From Microvirga vignae (lineage in GTDB: Bacteria; Pseudomonadota; Alphaproteobacteria; Rhizobiales; Beijerinckiaceae): a DNA stretch of 35,081 nucleotides. The notes beneath the pieces were generated by a model that was given only the letters and a program-made list of their open reading frames with translations, was not told the DNA's origin and searched no databases. The position numbers were made by a program, and so were the translations under genes. Of the stretch, positions 25,963 through 33,499 are shown one piece after another. Each line of letters opens with the position of its first letter. Within the stretch, counting starts at the first letter, position 1. The stretch lies in contig NZ_LCYG01000044.1 of NCBI RefSeq assembly GCF_001017175.1, forward strand, positions 1-35,081. The letters are read 5' to 3'.

Positions 25963-27018
25963 ATGACACAACAGACCGCGATTGAGGCCATCGCCACCAT
26001 TGGCATCGATCTGGGCAAGAACACCTTTCACCTCATTGGCATGGATGCGCGCGGCAAGATTGTTCTGCGCCGGAAGATCGCGCGTGGACAGCTGCAGTCC
26101 TGTCTGGCCAACGTGCCGGTCTGTCTTATCGGCCTGGAGGCCTGTACCGGAGCTCACCATGTTGGGCGCCAGCTCGCCGCTCTTGGCCATGACGTTCGCC
26201 TGCTGCCAGCTCGATACGTCAAACCCTTTCTCAAAGGACACAAAAACGACTACCGCGATGCCGAAGCCATTGCCGAGGCCGCGCAGCGTCCAACCATGCA
26301 GCCTGTACCGCTGAAGTCGGCCGAGCAGCTCGATCTGCAGGCGCTGCACCGGGTGCGAAGCCGACGGATCGGGCAGCGCACGGCCATCATCAACCAGATC
26401 CGCGGCTTTCTGCTCGAGCGCGGCATTCCAGTGCACCAGGGACCGGCTGGTTTGCGGGAAGCCCTCCCGTCGCTTCTCGCCCAGCGCACGGACGTGCTCT
26501 CGCCGCGCATGATCCACCTGCTTGAGGATCTCGCAGCAGACTGGCGACAACTCGATGAGCGCATTGCCGCCATCACGCGGGACATTGCGGCCTTGGCTCG
26601 TCAGGATGCCGGCTGCCAGCGGCTGATGGGCATCCCGGGAGTTGGCGTGATCACCGCCAGCGCCATGGTGGCGGCGGTCGGAACGGGAGCTGCCTTTGCT
26701 AAGGGCCGCGACTTTGCGGCTTGGCTCGGGTTGGTGCCTAAGCAGATCTCGACCGGGGATCGGACGATCCTGGGCGGTCTCTCCAAGCGTGGAAACCGCT
26801 ACTTGCGCACCTTGTTTGTCAGCGGCGCCCAAGCCCTCCTGCGGTATCCAGGACGCTGGCAGAACCACTGCTTCGGCCGTTGGGTGATGACGGCCGCCGC
26901 TCGGCTGCATCGCAATGTGCTCGCGGCGGCTTTAGCCAACAAACTCGCTCGCATGGCCTGGAGTGTGCTGTTCCGCAGATGCGGGTATGAAGCGGAGTTT
27001 GCGACCCGCACGGCCTGA
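25963..27018 (+). CDS. IS110-family transposase, intact
   Basis: A 351-aa DEDD-type transposase from an ATG at 25963 with GAAGGAG upstream. The RuvC-like N-terminal half has IGIDLGKNTFHLIGMDARGK (first Asp), LIGLEACTGAHHVGRQL (Glu) and GHKNDYRDAEAIAEAAQRP (last two Asp). The C-terminal Tnp_20 half has LMGIPGVGVITASAMVAAVG, then FAAWLGLVPKQISTGDR and GGLSKRGNRYLRTLFVSGA with the conserved Ser. The length is right and there is no stop or frameshift. IS110 elements lack classical inverted repeats, so I cannot fix their ends; the upstream edge abuts the IS630 relic at about 25906. It is the only clearly intact transposase here besides the IS6 copy. Confidence 0.9.
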   Translation: MTQQTAIEAIATIGIDLGKNTFHLIGMDARGKIVLRRKIARGQLQSCLANVPVCLIGLEACTGAHHVGRQLAALGHDVRLLPARYVKPFLKGHKNDYRDAEAIAEAAQRPTMQPVPLKSAEQLDLQALHRVRSRRIGQRTAIINQIRGFLLERGIPVHQGPAGLREALPSLLAQRTDVLSPRMIHLLEDLAADWRQLDERIAAITRDIAALARQDAGCQRLMGIPGVGVITASAMVAAVGTGAAFAKGRDFAAWLGLVPKQISTGDRTILGGLSKRGNRYLRTLFVSGAQALLRYPGRWQNHCFGRWVMTAAARLHRNVLAAALANKLARMAWSVLFRRCGYEAEFATRTA

Positions 27019-27348
27019 ACGGACTGCGATCTCTGGGATTCCGACGACTAAGTTCCCCCGGTGGTTCGCGAGAAGGATGTAACAGGATGGATGAACGGTT
27101 GCCCGGCGCACTGGAAGCCTGAGTATAAAAATGGCCCGCAGAGGTCTTGGTTTTAAGCAATCCCGGTGCGCGCGGATTCCCATGATGGCCCGGAGCTTCG
27201 GCTCCACATCGAGGCCGGATAGATTGATGCGAACCGACTCTCATCCAACCAAAAACAGCCCTCTTGCAACGCACGGCCGGTCCATAGATTTATACGTGAA
27301 GCCGTGCCGGCACAGCAGTCGTGAGAGGGCAGCGGGAGCGGCCACGAC
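27019..27348. other. IS110 downstream region
   Basis: No gene seen. The sequence probably includes the 3' noncoding end of the IS110 element, as IS110 elements often carry a long untranslated end, up to the IS6 left repeat at 27349. Confidence 0.45.
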
Positions 27349-28162
27349 GGGTCTGTTGCATTAACCTCGGTCGTATAACGAGGAGCGGTTCATCAAGGAT
27401 CTGCTCCCGTGTCTCTGTTCAAGCGCCGTCGCTTTCCAGTTGAGATCATCCTGCTGTGCGTGCGCTGGTACTGCAAGTACGGAATCAGCTATCGTGATCT
27501 GGCTGAAATGATGTCCGAGCGTGGTGTTGCGGTCGCCCCAAGTACCATTTTCCGTTGGGTCCAACGCTATGCGCCAGAGATCGAGAAGCGGATCCGACCT
27601 TACCAGGGACCCCGCTCAGGATCGTGGCGGGTGGACGAGACCTATGTGCGGGTCGGTGGACAATGGAAATACCTGTTTCGGGCTGTCGATAAGTACGGTG
27701 AGTTGATCGACCTCATGCTGTCCGACTGCCGAAACACCCGAGCGGCTTATCGCTTCTTGCGCAAAACCCTGAATACGACGGGCGACCATCCGCCCTCCTC
27801 AATCACAACCGACAAGCTGGCCTCGTATCCCAAGGCGATCCGGCGCCTGCAGAGGGAAGGCCACTTGGCGCATCGCGTGGAGCACCGGACATCAAAATAC
27901 TTGAACAACATCATCGAGGCGGACCATGGGGCGCTCAAGCGCGTGATCCGACCGACACGCGGCTTCCAGAGGATGACAACAGCCTACGCCACCATCAAAG
28001 GCTTCGAGGTGATGCGCATGATCCGCCGAGGTCACTGCATCCTGCAACAACCAGGAGCGACGGGCGAAGTCCGCCTCGTCAAGCAGCTCTTCGGACTCGC
28101 CGCTTGAACGCAGCTCCCGGGCAGGGCTCGTTATGCCCTTTCAAAGTTACTGCAACAGAGCC
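27349..28162 (+). mobile_element. IS6-family insertion sequence, complete
   Basis: The terminal inverted repeats are GGGTCTGTTGCATTAAC (27349-27365) and, inverted, GGCTCTGTTGCAGTAAC (28162-28146), two mismatches in 17. The CTGTTGCA core is typical of IS6. The element is 814 bp with one transposase gene. The flanking 8 bases differ (GCCACGAC and GGGGCGAA), so there is no target duplication, as expected after IS6-type cointegration or flanking deletion. Its right end cuts an IS110-type gene. Confidence 0.85.
27409..28107 (+). CDS. IS6-family transposase, intact
   Basis: A 232-aa DDE transposase. The N-terminal helix-turn-helix is FPVEIILLCVRWYCKYGISY, then DLAEMMSERGVAVAPSTIFR. The catalytic core has WRVDETYVRVGGQWKYLFRA (first Asp), SSITTDKLASYPKAI (second Asp) and KYLNNIIEADHGALKRVIRP (Glu). 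The C-terminal helix GFEVMRMIRRGH matches the family and the length is typical (230-240 aa). No lesions. It should be competent for replicative cointegrate formation between copies, and the other IS6 fragments in the window may be products of such events. Confidence 0.92.
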   Translation: MSLFKRRRFPVEIILLCVRWYCKYGISYRDLAEMMSERGVAVAPSTIFRWVQRYAPEIEKRIRPYQGPRSGSWRVDETYVRVGGQWKYLFRAVDKYGELIDLMLSDCRNTRAAYRFLRKTLNTTGDHPPSSITTDKLASYPKAIRRLQREGHLAHRVEHRTSKYLNNIIEADHGALKRVIRPTRGFQRMTTAYATIKGFEVMRMIRRGHCILQQPGATGEVRLVKQLFGLAA

Positions 28163-28360
28163 GGGGCGAAGAAGGCGCACAATCATCGCGGATTTGACGG
28201 TCGCCTCGATCACGACCTCATCATCGGGCTGCAGTTTGCGGCCAAAGGCCAGAACGGCATCCCGGGTCAGGTCCACCCGACCGAGATGCGAGAGCTTGGT
28301 GTTGTCCAGCACCGCCACAACGGCAAACGTGCGGTGCACATCCAGTCCGATCACACGCAT
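28163..28360 (-). pseudogene. IS110-family transposase, N-terminal fragment
   Basis: From an ATG at 28360 with a strong AGGAGGT ribosome site, the peptide is MRVIGLDVHRTFAVVAVLDN, then DLTRDAVLAFGRKLQPDDEV and VIEATVKSAMIVRLL: the first Asp and the Glu of the IS110 RuvC-like domain. It runs into the right inverted repeat of the IS6 element at 28162 and is truncated after about 66 residues. Relatives have Gly after EAT where this copy has Val. It differs from the intact IS110 copy at 25963. Confidence 0.8.
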
Positions 28361-28569
28361 GGGACCTCCTGTGTGCTTGCATCACGTCAGGGAGCCTGCG
28401 GGCTACACGACACTTACGGATCCGCGCTCACGGCGCAACCGGGCTGGTCGCAGGGGCGGCCAGATGACAAATCGAGCTCGCAGCTCATCAAGTAGCTCGG
28501 CCTGCCCACATCACGTGCTCCCGACACCCTGTCCCGGTCGTACCAGGATACAGCCGCCGAGTTGGTTGC

Positions 28570-28860
28570 GCCAACGCGCCGATGGTGCCGAGGAAAAGCA
28601 TGCCCGATAATAATCGCATCGAGTAGGATTATCGGGCGATCAAGCAGCGGATCCGGCCGATGCTCGGCTTCAAGTCTCTGAGCAGCGCTCGCGCCATCCT
28701 GGGCGGGATTGAAATGGAGCACATGATGCGGAAAGAACAGGCGAAGTCTGCCCATAATCTGCTGCCGTCACTCGCGGAGCAACTCGATCTGCTCGCCGCA
28801 TGAGCTCTCCACAAGCACCTGATTCTTTCTCGTCTCTGATCCGGATTTGCAACAGAACCA
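28570..28860 (+). pseudogene. IS6-family element, 3' fragment with premature stop
   Basis: The C-terminal part of an IS6-type transposase: DNNRIE, then TAG (28624-28626, where relatives have CAG for Gln), then DYRAIKQRIRPMLGFKS and ARAILGGIEMEHMMRKEQAK to the stop at 28801-28803. The right inverted repeat is kept: GGTTCTGTTGCAAATC reading inward from 28859 to 28844. Everything upstream of the last catalytic Glu is missing. It abuts an IS5-type relic at about 28866. Confidence 0.7.
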
Positions 28861-28865
28861 CCCAT

Positions 28866-29152
28866 GACGCATCTTCATCTCCGGCCAGAAGCGCGGGGTC
28901 CTCGGGGTGATCAAACGCGAGCTCCGCCGCCAATCCGCCATCGAAGCCGTGATCGGTCACATGAAGACCGACGGCCATCTCGGCCGCTGTCAGCTCAAAG
29001 GCCGCGATGGGGATGCTGGCAACATCGTCCTCTCCGCCGTCGGCCACAACCTCCGCCTCGCCCTCGCCTGGTTGAGGATGCTGTTGCGCCTAATCCCGAT
29101 CGCCCTCTGGCGCCTACTCATCGTCCAACCGGCAATCAGATTGGCTTCCTAA
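28866..29152 (+). pseudogene. IS5-family transposase, C-terminal fragment
   Basis: The frame beginning RIFISGQKRGVLGVIKRELR continues RRQSAIEAVIGHMKTDGHLG (last catalytic Glu), then CQLKGRDGDAGNIVLSAVGH and NLRLALAWLRMLLRLI to a TAA at 29152. This is the standard C-terminus of an IS5 subgroup frequent in alphaproteobacteria. The N-terminal two thirds are absent. The following bases, with GAAGGCCTA twice (29164-29194), may be the element end. Confidence 0.75.
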
Positions 29153-29295
29153 CGGACGACTTCTTGAAGGCCTAATAATTGAAGGCCTATTAAATTAACC
29201 GCCGTCGCGGGAAGCTCCTGCCATGAGCCGGCCGATCAGGCGCCCGTTGAGACAATCGAATGCGAGCTCGCTTCTTCAGAGGGGCCAGTCCGCGA

Positions 29296-30348
29296 TCATC
29301 TCGGCGTCGCATCGGAGCTGACCCTTGCTTTCTTGATGGACCGAGCATTTTCCGGTGCGTCAGCCCTGTACGGGTTCGGGTCGATGACCGCCGTCCGATA
29401 GTCATCCAAATTGCCGCCCAGAAACAAGACCTCGGTCTCCTCGGTGGGTATTTCCCTCACCCAATCTAGCAACTCCTTATCTCCGGGAGCACGCCCGCGC
29501 TCTAAAATGTCTTTGATTTTGCCGGTCGGCCAAGCGGTAACACTCGGTACCGTGTAGATGTGCAGCGCCTTAGCATTCTCTGCTATTGCCTTCGCGCCAT
29601 GCTCACTGTCGTCCTTTGAAAGGAGCAGTCGTGAGGGGTCCTGGGACAATGACACAAAAGCACTATCTGTAAGGCCTTGCGTGTGCCATGCAGCGAGGCG
29701 CGCCATATCAATTTCATCCTCCCTTTCGTTGTCCGAGCAGATAGCAGCTTTAGAAACATGCGGGCTAGCGTGACAACGTAAGTCCGCTAACGAACGCACA
29801 TGCGCGATGGCACTCACATCCTCATCTAGGCGCGGCTCGCAATCGATGGCCTCGTTCTGAAAACGATGCAGTCTTAGATACGACGATGCCATCACGTCGT
29901 TCAGAACGCTGCGGCTATCGACACTTCCGGTGGAAGATCCGCTCGTTCTTGGCCACTGTGCTGACCGCTGCTCAGCCAGCCTGATCTCCTTCTTCAGCGC
30001 CTCAATGTTCGCTCCGGCCAGCGATGCGGCAAGTTCGGCGCGACCTCGAATGAAGGATGGGGCCGGGCACCGTTCGTTTTTCTGGATAGCGCGTGCTCTC
30101 TGATTGCCCTTCGTCATAGTCGAGGGTGATCCAATTCCGGAATCTGTCAAGGCGGCGGCTGATGTTTGGTGGATTGGCCGCAACTCACTTAGCTGTAGAT
30201 TAAAGATCAGTTGATCCGTGGACGGGTGTGCTGGTGAGCTGGTTTGTGCGCTCAGGCTGCCAGGCTGTTGCTGCGCCCGTTGATGTTGTTGCAGGAGATC
30301 GTAAGCTTCAATGGAAGCTCCTGCGGTGTTCCGTGGATCAATATTCAT
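29296..30348 (-). CDS. candidate type III secreted effector
   Basis: A 350-aa protein from an ATG at 30348 (GAGGGA six bases upstream). The first 90 residues are rich in Ser, Gln, Thr and Pro (LLQQHQRAQQQPGSLSAQTS), without a hydrophobic signal, as in type III secretion signals. A tts-box-like motif stands upstream. The C-terminal part (about 220-335) has GLTDSAFVSLSQDPSRLLLS, then ALHIYTVPSVTAWPTGK, then REIPTEETEVLFLGGNLDDY with DPNPY. A Phe-Val-Ser strand followed by an E-x-E-bearing segment recalls bacterial ADP-ribosyltransferase-like toxin domains, but I see no certain catalytic Arg, so that is inference. No named effector comes to mind. It sits alone between IS5 and recombinase relics and looks intact. 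Confidence 0.7.
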   Translation of the reverse strand: MNIDPRNTAGASIEAYDLLQQHQRAQQQPGSLSAQTSSPAHPSTDQLIFNLQLSELRPIHQTSAAALTDSGIGSPSTMTKGNQRARAIQKNERCPAPSFIRGRAELAASLAGANIEALKKEIRLAEQRSAQWPRTSGSSTGSVDSRSVLNDVMASSYLRLHRFQNEAIDCEPRLDEDVSAIAHVRSLADLRCHASPHVSKAAICSDNEREDEIDMARLAAWHTQGLTDSAFVSLSQDPSRLLLSKDDSEHGAKAIAENAKALHIYTVPSVTAWPTGKIKDILERGRAPGDKELLDWVREIPTEETEVLFLGGNLDDYRTAVIDPNPYRADAPENARSIKKARVSSDATPR

Positions 30349-30378
30349 TCTGTTCCCTCGAGTATAGGTTTTTCAGGC

Positions 30379-30413
30379 TTTATCTTCGTAGGGGTAGCTT
30401 TCGAGAAACTGAC
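30379..30413 (-). promoter_or_regulatory. tts-box-like TtsI binding site
   Basis: Reading on the minus strand, GTCAGTTTCTCGAAAGCTAC (30413-30394) matches the conserved first half of the rhizobial tts box (GTCAG-TT-TCG-AAAGCT). It ends 30-45 bases upstream of the effector ATG, the usual place. TtsI is induced through NodD and flavonoids and turns on type III genes in rhizobia. Confidence 0.75.
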
Positions 30414-30619
30414 GAGCCAGGAAAGGAATGCTACCGACGCCTAAAACCTTTCGGACGCAGCCCCGCCCGGCTGCGATCGCTGGGGAGGAGAACGCCCCGC
30501 GACCCTGCATACACTAGGTAATTCCGCGTCTTTGGCGCGTCTAAAGCAGCCAGCTGGCCAGAGAGGATCCCAAGCTCCAGGCCGCCCGATCCACACGCTT
30601 TGCCGGATGCCCTTCAAGT

Positions 30620-31019
30620 CGTCGCTCACGCCAAGGAGGTCGCACATCCGGACAGCTAGCGCGGGCGGTGGAGTTGCGGACGGCCGGCGAGACGGCAGAG
30701 CTAATCGCAGCCCGCCTGAACGCGGAGGGCTTTCGGCCTGCCAAGCGGAGAGCCTTCAACGCTCCGATGATCCGGCGCCTGCTGCAGCGGCACAGACATG
30801 GCACGACGCGGCCGATCTGGTCCGGGAAAGTGCCGCGTGCGGATGATGAGGAAATGACCTTGCAGGAAGTGGCCGAGCAGCTCGGGGCGCATGCCAGAAG
30901 GTCTATGGCTGGCTGCGGCGGGGCACCCTCAAGGGCCGGCTGGCTCAGGTGGGGACACAACGCATTTGGCTGGTGAAACTCGCGGATAGCCCCGTAGGTC
31001 GCATCAAGCCATCAGACTG
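30620..31019 (+). pseudogene. large serine recombinase, C-terminal fragment, frameshifted
   Basis: The frame RAVELRTAGETAELIAARLN, then AEGFRPAKRRAFNAPMIRRL and LQRHRHGTTRPIWSGKVPRA, matches the C-terminal region of rhizobial large serine recombinases (a Leu-Asn-x-Glu-Gly-Phe helix followed by an arginine-rich helix). A DNA-binding helix DEEMTLQEVAEQLGAHA follows. An indel near 30893 changes frame, after which KVYGWLRRGTLKGRLAQVGT and [20 protein letters not shown] complete the protein at 31019. The catalytic domain is missing. It could belong to the same recombinase as the fragments at the window ends. Confidence 0.6.
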
Positions 31020-31061
31020 AACTTCAACAGGAAGCAACCATTGAGAGGCATCATGACAAAA

Positions 31062-31228
31062 CGATCGAGCAGGCCTTTTCCCAGATCCAAGCGCACTTGC
31101 GCAAAGCGGAAGCTCGAACCTTTGACGCGCTCTGGCGCGCCCTCGGCGCCACCTGCTCGAGCCCGAGGTATGCAGCAACTACTTCACTGCCGCAGGCTAT
31201 GGATTCGTCTGAACAGCCGATGCTCTAG
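31062..31228 (+). pseudogene. IS630-family transposase, 3' fragment with element end
   Basis: [20 protein letters not shown], then DALWRALGA, followed after a frame change by [18 protein letters not shown] and a TGA at 31210-31212. These are the last 50 or so residues of an IS630 transposase close to the copy at 25262. CCGATGCTCTAG (31217-31228) is the same element terminus as at 25263, inverted. It overlaps the 3' end of the minus-strand Cys-rich gene. Confidence 0.7.
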
Positions 31229-31483
31229 ACATTCCGCTCGCAGCGTTGTGGCCCGAGTCGGACTTTGCCCCTCGACCTCGCTTCCGCATTTACCATGAGG
31301 GTTCGTTGGAAGCGAAGGGGAGGCAGATGAGGAGCAAAATATACACCACTCGTCATCCTGCCCCTGGGAGCAAAAATGATAACAATAGCCCTCAATCTCG
31401 TCAGCCCGCACGTCCTGCGAGTCGAAGAGCGATATGCCGACGACTGCGGCGCATGCGAGCATGAGCACGGTTCTGAGATTCAT
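31184..31483 (-). CDS. small secreted Cys-rich protein, C-terminus replaced by IS630 end
   Basis: From an ATG at 31483 with AGAGGG upstream, 99 aa. Residues 1-27 are a clear Sec signal peptide ([20 protein letters not shown], cleavage near VRA-DE). The mature start [20 protein letters not shown], then FCSS, has CxxxC and CxxC pairs, with another Cys in NPHGKCGSE; the Cys pattern could bind metal or form disulfides. The last 15 residues or so are encoded by the terminus of an IS630 fragment, so the natural C-terminus is lost or altered. A sigma-54 promoter match lies 46-62 bases upstream. I recognise no family. It could be a periplasmic or exported peptide. Confidence 0.55.
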   Translation of the reverse strand: MNLRTVLMLACAAVVGISLFDSQDVRADEIEGYCYHFCSQGQDDEWCIFCSSSASPSLPTNPHGKCGSEVEGQSPTRATTLRAECLEHRLFRRIHSLRQ

Positions 31484-31528
31484 GAGAAATCCCTCTGATA
31501 TTATCGTTTAAATTTACCCAGGGGCCGG

Positions 31529-31545
31529 AGCAAGAGGCGCGCCAA
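31529..31545 (-). promoter_or_regulatory. sigma-54 (RpoN) type promoter match
   Basis: On the minus strand TTGGCGCGCCTCTTGCT has the GG and GC elements at the correct spacing and matches YTGGCACGRNNNTTGCW at all but two positions. The start would be near 31518, leaving about 35 bases before the ATG of the Cys-rich gene. I found no TGT-N10-ACA NifA site between it and the ISAs1 relic at 31640. Confidence 0.5.
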
Positions 31546-31639
31546 ATGACTGGATCCAGAAATGAAATATATAATTGAGATCCGGCCCGCATGCAACGAA
31601 CATTACCACCACTCTCAGGGGAAAACAAATGAGTTGAGG

Positions 31640-31916
31640 TCATAGGGCGGCGAGGTAGTCCTCGTCCCAGCTGCTGATGAAGGCGCTTGGCTTTGAGGCT
31701 GTGCTTGCCGGACGCCGTGCGCAGCGCGTCGAGGGCGGCGCGCTTGACGGCGGAGAAGTTGGCGGGGCGATTTTTCTGCGGATGCGGCAGTCGTCGCGGA
31801 ACTGCACGTCGAGCACCCAGTGCAGGCCGTTCTCGACGCCCAATGGGCGCGGATGGAAAGGCCGGAGCTTCTCCGCGTCGATAGTCTGAACACAATTGAA
31901 AAAAGCGTTTGGCCTC
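31640..31916 (-). pseudogene. ISAs1-family transposase, C-terminal fragment
   Basis: TIDAEKLRPFHPRPLGVENG, then LHWVLDVQFRDD, is the ISAs1 catalytic Glu region; after a frame change PANFSAVKRAALDALRTASG and KHSLKAKRL, and after another SSWDEDYLAAL to a TGA at 31640. These are the family C-terminal motifs with two compensating indels. It joins the group II intron reverse transcriptase at about 31917. Confidence 0.7.
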
Positions 31917-32553
31917 GCGGTCCACCGCCTTGTCCATCGTGACGTGCTCCAGAAGCCAGGGGTGGCTGAAGCTATCAAAGCAGCCTCTGATGTCACCTTC
32001 CAGAATCCACGCTGGCGAAGCTCGTTTGGCCCGCGTGATGAAGCACTGCTCGATGGCGTCGGCTGTCGAGCCAGAATCCAGAGGAATTCGGGTCTGCCAG
32101 TGTCTCTGCCACCGGGTCCAGAGCGAGCTTCCATAACGCCTGCATCGCCCGGCACCGCATACAGGGAATTCCCAGCGGACGTTTCTTGCCGTTACTCTTG
32201 GGGATGTAAACACGTCGCAGCGGCCTCGCACGATAGCCGCGATGGCGAAGTGACCTCATCCCGTTCCATCTGGCTGCCGGGGACGACCAGATCTTACCGT
32301 CCACTCCCGGCGTTCTCTTACCGCGATTCTCCGTCACCCGTTTCACGGCCAACATCTTGCCGCTATGCGAGCGGGTCAGCAGACGTTGCAAGGCTTGCGC
32401 CTTGCTCCATCGGCCTTCCTGAGTTGCCTTGGCGATACGCACCTGAAGTCGTTTCACCTCTGCCTCAATGTGCGCCCAGTTCGCCTGATCCCACATCTGA
32501 GCAGTGCGCGAGGACGCCCCAGCCTCGCTCGCCTTCGCGCCGATCGCCATCAT
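31917..32553 (-). pseudogene. ltrA: group II intron reverse transcriptase/maturase, truncated and frameshifted
   Basis: From an ATG at 32553 (GGGAAGG upstream): NWAHIEAEVKRLQVRIAKAT, then GKMLAVKRVTENRGKRTPGV with DGKIW (RT domain 0 and 1), RPLRRVYIPKSNGKKRPLGI and MQALWKLALDPVAETLADPN (domains 2 and 2a). A shift near 32075 leads to STADAIEQCFITRAKRA and WILEGDIRGCFDSFSHPWLL (domain 3, before the YADD motif) with MDKAV. There it ends. The YADD active site, maturase domain X and DNA-binding domain are lost, so it is inactive. Confidence 0.85.
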
Positions 32554-33161
32554 CTGCCTTCCCTCGTATCACGATTGGTCAAAGTTCTCTCGCCAGGAAT
32601 GACCGCGCGGAAGTCTGCCCGCTTTCGCGTCAGGCGATGTTTCAGCCCGTATCCCGTCCATTACAGCCGGGCGTTCGCTTTTTCCGCACTCCTTGACCCA
32701 CAGCGCCAACAGCCTTCCTTGCGGTTGGCCTGCCGTTACCTGCAGCACTATGGGCTTACCCTGTTCCGCATGAATCTCCGAGCGGGGCGGACCCTTCCTC
32801 TTCGCCGGCGGCTGATCGTCCATGGCGGCCCAGTATTCAAAGACCACACCTCATCGCGTACCGTTTGGTTCAAGCCTGTCAGCACGTTTGGCTTGTCAAA
32901 GATCACAACGTTTATCGGAAGTTCACATGCGTTGGTCGTATCCGCTCATCCCTTGCGCCTCTCCGCCTTCGTGCTGGCAGATTCCGCCTCGCCTCGCGGC
33001 TCGGCGTACCGGATATCCGGCGGCTACTTTGTCCCCAGAGCTTCATACCGAGCTGTTACCGGCTCCGCATGTCCGGGTAGAGAACGGCTGATGGAACAGC
33101 CGGTTTCTGCAGGCTATATCCCTCCTGTGAAACAGAAACTCACGCGACTTGCAGGTCGCAC
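31917..33161 (-). mobile_element. group II intron, 3'-truncated
   Basis: The 5' end is GTGCGACC at 33161 on the minus strand, matching the GUGYG start of group II introns. About 600 bases of structured, ORF-free (in sense) sequence follow, then the reverse transcriptase gene starting at 32553. The catalytic domains V and VI and the 3' splice site are missing because the intron is cut at about 31917 by an ISAs1 relic. The 5' exon is the leader of the IS110-type relic that reads away from it (33500). Confidence 0.7.
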
Positions 33162-33499
33162 GAAAACGTTCTTTGGGAGGTCCAGTCCGATTGTGCGAAC
33201 CTCTCCCATGGACGCCTCCTTCAAGTGGTGCTCATCAACACCTCCACTTTGGCACGCCGAGGCCGCTGGGGGCGTCCACCCTGTACCATTCGCCGAGTCC
33301 GGAACTGGTCAGCTACGATCATCGGACGGGCCGACCGGCCGGGAGCACCAGCGTCTACCTGTGCTGCGAGCACCCTGATGGGACATGTGCCCCGGCAGGT
33401 TGGCTGCGATGCGAGGCCCAGTGGGGAGATGCGCCAGCGAGCGCCTGTACAGGGATCGGCACGACATCGCAGCGGCCCAGGACAGGAGGAGGACGGCCT
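33162..33499. other. leader region of the IS110-type relic
   Basis: No gene seen. GGGAGG and CCTCCC (33171-33201 region) flank a possible hairpin just next to the intron 5' splice site. GGAGGAGGA at 33484-33492 is the ribosome site of the following transposase relic. Confidence 0.4.

Noticed and set aside
25747..26910. 387-aa minus-strand ORF across the IS110 gene
   Set aside because: Shadow of the intact plus-strand IS110 transposase.
27341..28170. Target-site duplication around the IS6 element
   Set aside because: The flanking octamers differ, so none can be claimed.
32365..33378. 337-aa plus-strand ORF
   Set aside because: It is antisense to the group II intron ribozyme and reverse transcriptase; open frames of this kind are common there.
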